From the NCBI GenBank assembly GCA_010671975.1, contig JAAHIA010000062.1, positions 1-15,618 on the forward strand: a DNA stretch of 15,618 nucleotides, written 5' to 3'. Both the position numbers and the translations under genes were made by a program. The notes beneath the pieces are model-generated. The model was not told the DNA's origin. It ran no database searches and saw only the letters and a program-made list of their open reading frames with translations. This document shows positions 1 through 6,432 of the stretch, in pieces (position 1 is the first letter of the stretch; the number at the start of each line of letters is the position of its first letter). Origin of the DNA: Leptolyngbya sp. SIO4C1 (GTDB lineage: Bacteria > Cyanobacteriota > Cyanobacteriia > Phormidesmidales > Phormidesmidaceae).

Positions 1-44
1 CTTTAACCTGATGTCGCGCGATGAAGCGCGACATCAGGTTAAAG
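1..44. repeat. Terminal perfect inverted repeat (fold-back at contig edge)
   Basis: Two 19-nt arms (1-19 and 26-44) are exact reverse complements around a 6-nt centre, GATGAA. Read on the plus strand, positions 1-34 are the sense strand of acsF (encoding F-N-L-M-S-R-D-E-A-R-H), whereas from 26 rightward the window carries the antisense strand. The switch falls in a natural 9-bp palindrome of the gene, atgtcgcgc/gcgcgacat. The loop is inverted relative to what the minus-strand reading frame needs (it gives F-I instead of D-E). I infer a fold-back chimera or graph artefact at the assembly edge, not a chromosomal element. Confidence 0.85.
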
Positions 45-409
45 CATTCTGCTAGCACCGGACTCTTGCCTTTCAGCTTGCGGCTCAGCTCCTTATAGAG
101 CAAAAAGCCAGAAAACTCAGCCGTGCAGGAGCGCTCTAGAAATTCGATGAACAGCTGACGGGTCTCGCCGTCAATATGATCCCAAGACTGCGCAAATTCC
201 TCATCGCGCACGAAGTGATGACGGTTATAGTCAGCGCGAAATTCTTCTAAGATAGCCCGCAGCTCGTCTTCGTTGACAGAGATGTCCATCTCCGCCATCT
301 CGTCAAAGTCGGTGGTGTAGAAGCGCGGCGTTAAAATCGTGTCTTCGGCGGGTACTTTGACGCCAGGCCGGATTTCATCAACACTCGGTTTCTTTAGGGA
401 ATCTACCAT
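26..409 (-). CDS. acsF: Mg-protoporphyrin IX monomethyl ester oxidative cyclase (5' part)
   Basis: AcsF is the aerobic, diiron cyclase that builds ring E of chlorophyll, converting Mg-protoporphyrin IX monomethyl ester to divinyl protochlorophyllide at the thylakoid or plasma membrane. Only residues 1-128 of about 350-360 are present. The N-terminus is very characteristic: ILTPRFYTTDF (25-35), DISVNEDELRAI (42-53), YNRHHFVR (61-68), SWDHIDGETR (75-84), ERSCTAEFSGFLLYKEL (92-108) and ECFNLMSR (121-128). The next residues in the family, DEARH, contain diiron ligands, but here the frame runs into an inverted copy of itself and is lost. The start is ATG at 409. The gene continues off the left edge and its truncation is technical. 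It lies downstream of the M48 gene on the same strand with a gap of about 250 bp, so it probably has its own promoter. Identity is confident from sequence recall of the family. Confidence 0.93.
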
Positions 410-483
410 GAATCCTCTAGCTATTGATTTAGATGCGCCAGCGATAGTCAGGCAGCGGCTTACGAAGCTTAGTGTATCAAGCC

Positions 484-519
484 AACCGGCTCTGATCGGC
501 CTTTAGGCAGAGATCGGTT
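484..519 (-). promoter_or_regulatory. Imperfect hairpin in the acsF upstream region
   Basis: On the minus strand the sequence can fold as aaccg/cggtt, ctct/agag and gcc/ggc stacked with small bulges around a TAAA loop. It lies about 75 nt upstream of the acsF start, so it would be in the leader or promoter. The pairing is visible; a regulatory role is only a guess. Confidence 0.25.
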
Positions 520-584
520 TAAAATTCGCAACATTTGGTTGGATTACTCAATGGTTGGTCTTGAGAATGGGTGAGGGAAGACGG

Positions 585-606
585 GCCCTTCGACTTCGCT
601 CAGGGC
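585..606. repeat. Short palindromic intergenic repeat
   Basis: GCCCT and AGGGC arms flank a core of the type TTCGACTTCGCTC. To my recollection this CCTTCGACTTCGCTCAGG-type motif recurs in intergenic DNA of many cyanobacteria and other bacteria. It sits between the M48 stop and acsF. It lacks a T-tract on the minus strand, so it is not a canonical terminator, although it could still act as a transcript 3'-end hairpin. Confidence 0.45.
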
Positions 607-661
607 GCCTATCTCTGGTGTAATCGCAAAGAAAAATGGGTTTTGGGTTGCGATCGCGTCT

Positions 662-2698
662 CTATTCTTCCTGGCCTAGCGCTTCAAACGGATCGCCGGA
701 TTCAGCCGCATCGTCTTCAGCAGCCTCTTCTTCTACTTCTGCCTGCTCTTCTTTGACTTCCTCAACCGCATCTTCAATATCGATCTCCGCTTCGCCATCG
801 GCCGCTTGCTCGGCTTCGTATTGGTCAAGCGCAGTCTGAGTAAGGTCCTGCATGGCCTCATGCCGCAGCACGCCCTCATAGGCATAGCGGTTGTAGCCGC
901 CGCGCTCAATTAGAGCCTGTAGGTAGTCAATCCGCGCCTGAGGGGCCGGGTGGGTCGAGAGCCAGGAAAACCCGCCCGTGCGATCGCCATAGCGCTCGTT
1001 GAGGGCCAGCATGAGGCCATACATGCCGTCGGCAGCGTAGCCGCTAGCGGCCAAAATCTGAGTGCCCACAATGTCAGCCTGGCGCTCCATCTGTCGCGAG
1101 TAGCCGTTGACTAAGATATTGGTGACCAGCCCCGGCAGCGGCAGATACTGGGTCACGCTAGCCGTGAGGTTGCCCTGCGTTACCAGCTGAAAGCCGTGCG
1201 ATAAAACAGCGTGAGACAGCTCGTGGGCCAGCAGCCCGGCCAGCTCTGCTTCGGTATCAGTGTCTAAAATCGCGCCAGCGTTGATAAAAATCTTGCCGCC
1301 CGGCAGAGCAAAAGCGTTCAGGTCTTCATCGAGGATGACGTAGAACTCATAGTCAAACTCGTCGCGCCCGGCGACTGCCGCTAGCTCTTGGCCCACTTCA
1401 TTGACGTAGGCCAGCACGGCTTCATCTTCTAGCATGGGCAGCTGATCTTTCGCTTGAGCTGCAACCTGGCGGCCAATCGACTCTTCGCCCTGCAGCAGCG
1501 CAATCGTGGAGTTCAATGCCGTGAACGGGCCATAGAGGCCACCGGTGACCACATAGCCGGCAACGCCGGTAATGATATTTGCGATCGCATTGTTGCGAAT
1601 GCGAGCGTTCGTGGCCGACTTAAACCGATCTAAATTTTCACTGGCTAGCGTCTGATACTGCTCAGCTTCAGGATGCTCAGGGTTGAGAATGGCAAACTGT
1701 CGCGAGGCAATTGATGCCTCAATCCACTGCTCCTGATGCATCATCAGGTCGACCTGCGCCTGCAGCAGCACCGGATTCGCCGGGTACAGCGTCAGCGCCT
1801 GCTCAAAGACCGCCTGAGCCGCTTCGGGCTGCTCATAGGCCATCAGCATGTCGGCATACCGCAGATGACCTGGAATAAATGCTGGATGTTCTTCTGTTAG
1901 CAAGCCAAGCGACACAAGCGTCTGCGACTCACGCTCGGCCTCAATGCCAGCGATCGCTTCTCGCCAGTAGACAGCAGCCCCCGGCGATAGGCTAGCTTCA
2001 TCGGTGAAAGGCAGCGGTGGTAGTGCCGCTTCAATATCAGCCTCTTCCCGCCAGGCGTACGTTTTCGCTTCGCGGTAGAGCGCAGCTGCACCGGCAATAT
2101 CGCCTGCCTCATATAGCCGATCGGCTTCAATGAGCAGCTCTCGCCGCCGTACTTCGTCGGGATCGGGCGCTGTTTCGGCAGCAGCTTCGGCTGAGTCACC
2201 GGCTGTCGGATCGTCTGCACGGTCTTCTGCGCTGCCCTCTGTACTGTCTTCTGCGCTGTCTTCTGTACTGCCTTCTGCGCTGTCTATTGACTCGTCTGGG
2301 CCGTCAGCAGTGGCCGCTTCAGAGTCTTCTATCTCGTCAGATATCTCTTCAGGGGCCGTTTCCGTCTCAGGGACGGCTTCGTCTGCAGCGTCAGACGGGG
2401 CAGCGGTCTCAGCTTGAGCTTCTGCCGCTTCTGTGACCACTGGCTCAGGCGCATCTGCTTCAGGCCGGGAATCTATCTCATCTGCTAGCGGCTCAGAGGC
2501 AGGAGACTCAGATTCGTCTGCGATAGGAACCGGCGCGTCTGTTTCCTGCTGATTTGGCGTGTCTGCCTGAACCAGCGCATCGCTTATCGAAGTTTCAGCA
2601 GCAGTAGCGACCGGCAAAGCCGCAAGCGTGCGCTCAGCCGTCAGCGTAACGCCGCAGCTCGCTAGCAGAATGACTAGAAACCGAACAGATTTATGCAT
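662..2698 (-). CDS. TPR-containing M48 family metalloprotease, exported
   Basis: This is a zinc endopeptidase of the M48 (BepA/YfgC-like) class, expected in periplasm or lumen for envelope protein quality control. I prefer the ATG at 2698 (678 aa); the open frame extends to a TTG at 2716 with six extra residues. The N-terminus has K/R, a short hydrophobic stretch and then LASC at residues 12-15, which fits a lipobox, so it may be a lipoprotein; a normal signal peptide is the alternative. Residues ~35-184 are an acidic Ala/Glu/Asp/Ser low-complexity linker. TPR-like helices follow at about 185-220 and 275-340. The M48 domain has HELSH at 492-496, a third zinc ligand in MERQAD (Glu538), and STHP near 581-584. 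The C-terminal ~50 residues are again highly acidic. It is divergent from the DUF4079 gene, with 60 bp between starts. No partner protein is adjacent, so the substrate is unknown. Confidence 0.88.
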   Translation of the reverse strand: MHKSVRFLVILLASCGVTLTAERTLAALPVATAAETSISDALVQADTPNQQETDAPVPIADESESPASEPLADEIDSRPEADAPEPVVTEAAEAQAETAAPSDAADEAVPETETAPEEISDEIEDSEAATADGPDESIDSAEGSTEDSAEDSTEGSAEDRADDPTAGDSAEAAAETAPDPDEVRRRELLIEADRLYEAGDIAGAAALYREAKTYAWREEADIEAALPPLPFTDEASLSPGAAVYWREAIAGIEAERESQTLVSLGLLTEEHPAFIPGHLRYADMLMAYEQPEAAQAVFEQALTLYPANPVLLQAQVDLMMHQEQWIEASIASRQFAILNPEHPEAEQYQTLASENLDRFKSATNARIRNNAIANIITGVAGYVVTGGLYGPFTALNSTIALLQGEESIGRQVAAQAKDQLPMLEDEAVLAYVNEVGQELAAVAGRDEFDYEFYVILDEDLNAFALPGGKIFINAGAILDTDTEAELAGLLAHELSHAVLSHGFQLVTQGNLTASVTQYLPLPGLVTNILVNGYSRQMERQADIVGTQILAASGYAADGMYGLMLALNERYGDRTGGFSWLSTHPAPQARIDYLQALIERGGYNRYAYEGVLRHEAMQDLTQTALDQYEAEQAADGEAEIDIEDAVEEVKEEQAEVEEEAAEDDAAESGDPFEALGQEE
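2229..2285 (-). repeat. 24-bp tandem repeat in the acidic linker of the M48 gene
   Basis: Two near-identical 24-nt units (2229-2252 and 2253-2276) and a 9-nt partial third unit (2277-2285) encode an alternating octapeptide of the type S-A-E-G/D-S-T-E-D/G. The array keeps the reading frame and probably varies in copy number between strains. Confidence 0.8.
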
Positions 2699-2716
2699 GA
2701 TGGCGGAGGAACGCAA

Positions 2717-2722
2717 TATAAT
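2717..2722 (+). promoter_or_regulatory. Possible -10 element for the DUF4079 gene
   Basis: A perfect TATAAT lies 36 nt before the DUF4079 start, inside the short divergent region. No good -35 hexamer is visible at the usual spacing, and AT-rich sequence makes chance matches likely. Confidence 0.3.
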
Positions 2723-2758
2723 AAATTTTGTAACGCGCTATGAAAAACTCTAAGCACT

Positions 2759-3226
2759 ATGTCTGACACCCTTGAGGCGATCAAGCCCTGGCTCAATTTT
2801 ATCCATCCTCTGTTTATGTGGGTGCTGTTTGGGCTGACAGTTTATGCTTTATACCTCGGCTGGCAGAGCAGGCGTACGCGAACAGCTTCTGGCGAAGAGA
2901 AAAAGGCGCTAGTCAAAGGCAAATTCAGTCTCAAGCATCATCAGCTGGGTGCGGTGCTGCTTTCTCTGATGGTGCTCGGAACACTAGGCGGGATGGCCGT
3001 TACCTATCTTAATAATGGCAAGCTGTTTTTTGGTCCGCATCTGCTCGTTGGCTTAGGTATGACCGGTCTGATCGCGACCGCAGCAGCGCTCGTACCCTTT
3101 ATGCAGCGTGGCAATGACGCGGCTCGCTACGCTCACATCACGCTGAACGTTGCGCTGGTGGGTCTGTTTGGTTGGCAGGCAGTCACCGGTATGCAAATCG
3201 TGCAGCGAATCTTAGAAAACTTCTAG
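2759..3226 (+). CDS. DUF4079 family four-helix membrane protein
   Basis: This 155-aa integral membrane protein belongs to the DUF4079 family, common in cyanobacteria and phototrophs, with no settled function. Hydrophobic segments lie at about 13-33, 62-83, 89-113 and 125-146. A loop rich in Lys/Arg (35-55) lies between helices 1 and 2. Histidines occur at or near the helices: H16, H60/H61, H94 and H126. This pattern resembles the bis-heme b561 fold, so a heme or redox role is plausible by analogy but unproven. ATG at 2759 is the only sensible start. The gene is monocistronic in appearance: an intrinsic terminator lies ~90 bp downstream, and the M48 gene is divergent. Confidence 0.88.
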   Translation: MSDTLEAIKPWLNFIHPLFMWVLFGLTVYALYLGWQSRRTRTASGEEKKALVKGKFSLKHHQLGAVLLSLMVLGTLGGMAVTYLNNGKLFFGPHLLVGLGMTGLIATAAALVPFMQRGNDAARYAHITLNVALVGLFGWQAVTGMQIVQRILENF

Positions 3227-3316
3227 ATCTTAGTCCTGAGGTAGATTTGCTTAGGCTGCAATCAGTACGAAAGTAAAGAATAATACACTCCATCAAATAG
3301 CAATCTACAAGTAGTC

Positions 3317-3342
3317 GGGAGACAGTTCGTCTCCCTTTTTTT
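3317..3342 (+). terminator. Rho-independent terminator after the DUF4079 gene
   Basis: A perfect 7-bp stem GGGAGAC/GTCTCCC with loop AGTTC is followed at once by seven T residues. It lies 90 bp beyond the DUF4079 stop and 120 bp before the channel gene, so it separates the two transcripts. Confidence 0.92.
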
Positions 3343-3360
3343 GGCTGCGATCGCGCAGCC
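3343..3360. repeat. HIP1-centred palindrome
   Basis: GGCTGCG/CGCAGCC arms enclose ATCG, so the hairpin core is itself a HIP1 site (GCGATCGC at 3347-3354). It directly follows the terminator T-tract and could extend the transcript-end structure. It may simply be an elongated HIP1 copy. Confidence 0.6.
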
Positions 3361-3462
3361 GGCGCGATATTCCGAAAACATTATAAATATGGACCAATAT
3401 GGCATCTACGATACATTGATGCCCCGTTGCCTCGGTCAGACTAAGTATATTCGGGTTTTGAA

Positions 3463-5202
3463 ATGCCACGCCGATCTGACATCGCTATGGAGCCCCAGAT
3501 AATTGTCTGTGGCCTGGGTCGCACGGGCTACTGCATTTTTTCCATTTTGCGGCAGCAGGGACTGGCCGTTACAGGCATTAGCGATCGCCCGCTGCATGAG
3601 CCGACAGAGGACATTGTTGTGGGCGATGTTCGCTGCGAAGAAGTGCTTATAGCGGCAGGCATTCGTACCGCGCAGACGCTGCTGCTAGCCGGCGCAGATG
3701 ATGCCTTAAACCTAGCTGTGATGACCAAGGCGCGTCTGCTTAATCCTCAGATTCGCATCGTTAATCGCCTGTTTAACGCACGCCTGGGGCATCGGTTAGA
3801 CCGCACGCTCAGCGACCACATTTCTATGAGCGTGTCGGCCTTGGTCGCTCCCATCTTTGCCTTTTCGGCGCTAGGCAATCGCGCGATTGGGCAGCTGCAT
3901 CTATTTGAGCGCAGCTGGCCTATAGAAGAAGAAATTATTGATCACAGCCATCCCTGGCACGGGCTGTCACTCAAGACGCTCTGGGTCAATCCGTCTCGCA
4001 TGCTGATTGCCTATGAAGCCGCTGACTATCCGCTCGATCTGATGACCGCAATTATGGAGGAGCGGCCGCTGCAGGCTGGCGATCGGCTGCTGATTTCGAA
4101 TCGACCGGGCTGGCGAAAACCGAGGCGTTCGCTACAGCAGCGCTGGCGCAGCTTTCTAAGCGGGGTGATTCAGTTCCGGCGGCAGAGTCGGGCGGTGCTG
4201 CTGGTCATGCTGGCGCTGCTGCTGACGATTGGGGTGGCTACGCTCACCTATATCAGTGCTAGCAGCGGTGTGACGCTGGTAGATGCCTTATATTTTTCGG
4301 TCGGTATGATTACTGGCGCCGGCGGGCAGGAGGCTGTCGCAGAAAATGCATCATCGCTGGTGAAAGTCTTTACAGCCGTGATGATGCTAGTGGGGGCAGG
4401 CGTGATTGGCATCTGCTACGCACTGCTGAATGATTTTGTTCTGGGCACTCACCTACAGCAGGTTTGGACAGCCGCCCGGGTACCGCTCAGCGGCCACCAC
4501 ATTGTCTGTGGCCTAGGTGGCGTTGGCATTCGCATTGTCGATCAGTTCAAGGCGGTTGGCGAAGAACTGATTGCGATTGAGCAAAACCCTAACGGGCGGT
4601 TTCTCAGCGCCGCGCAATCGCAAAAAACGCCGATGCTGATCGCCGATGCCAGCGTGCCGGCAACGCTGCGCAGCGCCAATATTCAAAAAGCAGCGTCGCT
4701 GCTAGCGGTCACTAGCGATGATACGGTTAATCTCGAAGTGGCGATTACCGCCAAAAGCCTAGTACCGCGCCTGCCGGTGCTGGTGCGAATTCACGATCCA
4801 ACCTTCGCTAAGCAGATTCAGCAGGTATTCGACTTTGATATGGTGATGAGCCCAACCGGGCTAGCGGCGCCGGCGTTTGCAGCAGCAGCGATTGGCGGTC
4901 GCGTCTTCGGCAACTGCATGACCTCGACGGGCCTATGGATCGCCATTGCCACCCTGATCACGCCGAATCATCCCTTTTGCGATCGCATTCTCCACGAAGC
5001 AGCTGCAGCCGAAAAATTTACGCCGCTCTATGCCGAATGGGAAGACCAGCGCATCCACGGTCAGCGCCTGCTGAACCACCGGCTGGTGAACGGTACCGTG
5101 CTGTATCTCATGATGCCAGCCAGTCGTTGGGAGCAAATTTGGACCAGCGGCTCTGAGCGATTGACCAGCGCTACTTCAAATCCAGCAAACCTGATTCTTT
5201 GA
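3463..5202 (+). CDS. Double RCK (TrkA-N) ion channel-like protein with atypical pore
   Basis: This 579-aa membrane protein would regulate ion flux through NAD(H)- or nucleotide-binding domains. The order is RCK1 Rossmann domain with GLGRTG at 17-22; a TrkA-C-like stretch (~150-212); a basic linker; TM1 (~243-265); a pore-loop region (~270-290); TM2 (~298-322); and RCK2 Rossmann domain with GLGGVG at 350-355 and acidic Glu373 at the end of the second strand. The region equivalent to the K+ selectivity filter reads TGAGGQE (284-290) and not TVGYGD, so potassium selectivity cannot be assumed. The architecture resembles CASTOR/POLLUX and related two-TM channels, though here Rossmann domains flank the pore on both sides. 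Start: ATG 3463, or ATG 3487 eight codons later, which begins just before the first beta strand. Its 3' end overlaps the convergent GIY-YIG gene by 32 bp. Confidence 0.82.
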   Translation: MPRRSDIAMEPQIIVCGLGRTGYCIFSILRQQGLAVTGISDRPLHEPTEDIVVGDVRCEEVLIAAGIRTAQTLLLAGADDALNLAVMTKARLLNPQIRIVNRLFNARLGHRLDRTLSDHISMSVSALVAPIFAFSALGNRAIGQLHLFERSWPIEEEIIDHSHPWHGLSLKTLWVNPSRMLIAYEAADYPLDLMTAIMEERPLQAGDRLLISNRPGWRKPRRSLQQRWRSFLSGVIQFRRQSRAVLLVMLALLLTIGVATLTYISASSGVTLVDALYFSVGMITGAGGQEAVAENASSLVKVFTAVMMLVGAGVIGICYALLNDFVLGTHLQQVWTAARVPLSGHHIVCGLGGVGIRIVDQFKAVGEELIAIEQNPNGRFLSAAQSQKTPMLIADASVPATLRSANIQKAASLLAVTSDDTVNLEVAITAKSLVPRLPVLVRIHDPTFAKQIQQVFDFDMVMSPTGLAAPAFAAAAIGGRVFGNCMTSTGLWIAIATLITPNHPFCDRILHEAAAAEKFTPLYAEWEDQRIHGQRLLNHRLVNGTVLYLMMPASRWEQIWTSGSERLTSATSNPANLIL

Positions 5203-5710
5203 GCTTGGGGTTAAACCGCAGGTCCATCTCTGCGCCGCGCGCCTTGAGCGCTTCTAGTACCTCTGCCTGCACTCGCCGCGCTACATTTTTTAGCAGCTTA
5301 ATTTCCTGCACGCCATCAGCTTTTGCGATCGCGGCTCTCTCGTCGTCGGTCATCTGCTGCTTAGCGTCAATCGGCTTTTCCCAAGCGTCTTGGTCAGCGG
5401 CATTGCCGGGCGGTACGGTGCCATTTTCAGCAATCCAGGCGTTGCGAATGCCTTCTAAGAGCGTACGACTAGGCCGCTCAACCGCCTGCATCTTGACCCA
5501 GTAGCAGGCATTAGGCCGACGCACCAAATGCTGCTTGAGCCCTACTGCAACATCGCGCGAAAAGCCAACATACTGCAGCTGCTGCTGCCGATCGTAGATG
5601 GCATAGATACCGACCTTGCCCTCAAACGCCTCAGGAATTTGGCCCGCTTCAGTGAGATAGGGGATCGCTTCGAGGCTGGCAAGGGTCGGCACGGAAGTTT
5701 CAACGGTCAT
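5171..5710 (-). CDS. GIY-YIG domain nuclease-like protein
   Basis: This 179-aa protein has a complete-looking GIY-YIG core: GIY at 34-36, YVG at 47-49, Arg52, Glu86 in LLEGIRNAWI, and Asn96 in AENG. These match the catalytic tyrosines, arginine, metal-binding glutamate and asparagine known for the superfamily (for example UvrC N-domain and I-TevI), so DNA cleavage is chemically plausible. The family is widespread in cyanobacteria, and a related domain is fused to a plastid glutaredoxin in plants; the cellular role is not established. The C-terminal 60 residues are helical and charged (KNVARRVQAEVLEALKARG). It lies 43 bp downstream of the small unknown gene on the same strand, suggesting co-transcription. 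Its last 32 bp overlap the 3' end of the convergent channel gene. Confidence 0.85.
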   Translation of the reverse strand: MTVETSVPTLASLEAIPYLTEAGQIPEAFEGKVGIYAIYDRQQQLQYVGFSRDVAVGLKQHLVRRPNACYWVKMQAVERPSRTLLEGIRNAWIAENGTVPPGNAADQDAWEKPIDAKQQMTDDERAAIAKADGVQEIKLLKNVARRVQAEVLEALKARGAEMDLRFNPKLKESGLLDLK

Positions 5711-5753
5711 AGATTCACTGTTTCACTTGATAACTGCTGGAGAGACCAAATTT

Positions 5754-6080
5754 CTAGCTAGCGACCTGGCGATATACCGCACAGAGCCGGCTTGGCTTGA
5801 AGATTTTGGCCTTGAACATGACCGTTGGCGGCACGTTGATGATGACATAGTCCGGCGATTGATAATACGGCTCAAACTCAGCCGGCATTCCTTTTGGGGT
5901 GGCCGTCGTGTAGGGCACCGGCTGAAACAGCTTTTCGGTAAACTCAAGCGCGATCGCGCCGGTCTCACGACAAACCTGCTCTAAAAAAGCGTCGCTTGTC
6001 AGCATGGCAAACAGGTCTGACTGAGCCTGAGGCGCAAGCGTAAAGCTAGCATCAACGTTCTCTAAAATTCTGATACGCAT
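5754..6080 (-). CDS. Conserved-looking hypothetical protein, 108 aa
   Basis: I do not recognise a named domain. The predicted protein starts MRIRILENVDASFTL and reads as a small soluble alpha/beta protein, with an amphipathic helical part (~18-45) and a Pro/Tyr-rich central part (PVPYTTATPKGMPAEFEPYY). A C-terminal strand-rich segment (YVIINVPPTVMFKAKIF) ends in a basic tail. ATG at 6080 is preferred over an upstream GTG at 6107 that adds nine residues. It precedes the GIY-YIG gene by 43 bp on the same strand, so the two may be an operon. Codon use and composition resemble the neighbours, so I believe it is a real gene, but no function can be given. Confidence 0.65.
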   Translation of the reverse strand: MRIRILENVDASFTLAPQAQSDLFAMLTSDAFLEQVCRETGAIALEFTEKLFQPVPYTTATPKGMPAEFEPYYQSPDYVIINVPPTVMFKAKIFKPSRLCAVYRQVAS

Positions 6081-6196
6081 TGGCGAAAAGCGTTCTTGAG
6101 CGAACACTGGTTCCTTTGAGATCAGCCTATAGTGAATAGAGAGCCTTTGCTAGAAACATTAGATTAAGATTTTTGCCACTCGTCGCTTCATCCGTC

Positions 6197-6313
6197 ATGA
6201 AAACTTCCAAGTCTGTGATCAATTCCATTGTCTTCTTTCTGCTGATTGGCTATATCGGCTGGAGCCTATTTCGGTTAGGACTGTTTATTTTTGCCGCTAA
6301 CGGCCTAATCTAG
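6197..6313 (+). CDS. 38-aa single-pass membrane microprotein
   Basis: An ATG at 6197 opens a 38-codon frame that ends in TAG. The protein starts MKTSKSVINSIVFF, has a hydrophobic segment from about residue 7 to 24 (IVFFLLIGYIGWSLF), an Arg at 26 and a second hydrophobic stretch (LGLFIFAANGLI). A positively charged N-terminus followed by one helix, or a bent pair, fits small thylakoid or plasma-membrane subunits, but I cannot match it to a known photosystem, cytochrome b6f or NDH subunit. It is too short for standard ORF cut-offs. It is divergent from the 108-aa gene and 119 bp ahead of GH116. Absence of a Shine-Dalgarno is not unusual here. Confidence 0.5.
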   Translation: MKTSKSVINSIVFFLLIGYIGWSLFRLGLFIFAANGLI

Positions 6314-6368
6314 CGGCCCGATCTGCGTTTCAGCCACATCGACTCGTTGGCCTGTCAGCCTTCAATTT

Positions 6369-6414
6369 ACAGCACTCAATTTATAGAGCTTAGCTTTACA
6401 ATGCTCTGTGCTGT
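6369..6414 (+). promoter_or_regulatory. Bulged hairpin ahead of the GH116 gene
   Basis: The arms ACAGCAC/GTGCTGT (7 bp) and AGAGC/GCTCT (5 bp) stack, with a 9-nt bulge on the left side. The left half also contains two copies of TCAATTTA (6362 and 6376) within an imperfect 14-nt tandem repeat. It ends 18 nt before the GH116 start codon, so it could affect translation of GH116, or form the 3' end of the microprotein transcript. There is no T-tract. Confidence 0.35.
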
Positions 6415-6432
6415 TGCAAAGCCGTTCTATCG

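Noticed and set aside
1..44. Terminal palindrome as a hairpin element, attachment site or natural telomere
   Set aside because: Both arms are acsF coding sequence and the loop shows strand inversion, which points to an artefact.
2130..2417. Plus-strand serine-rich frame opposite the M48 acidic linker
   Set aside because: It is the complement of Glu/Asp/Ala repeats; poly-Ser/Ala composition is the expected shadow.
3389..3502. 37-codon plus-strand frame starting ATG GAC CAA TAT
   Set aside because: It overlaps the channel gene start out of frame and has no protein-like or membrane character.
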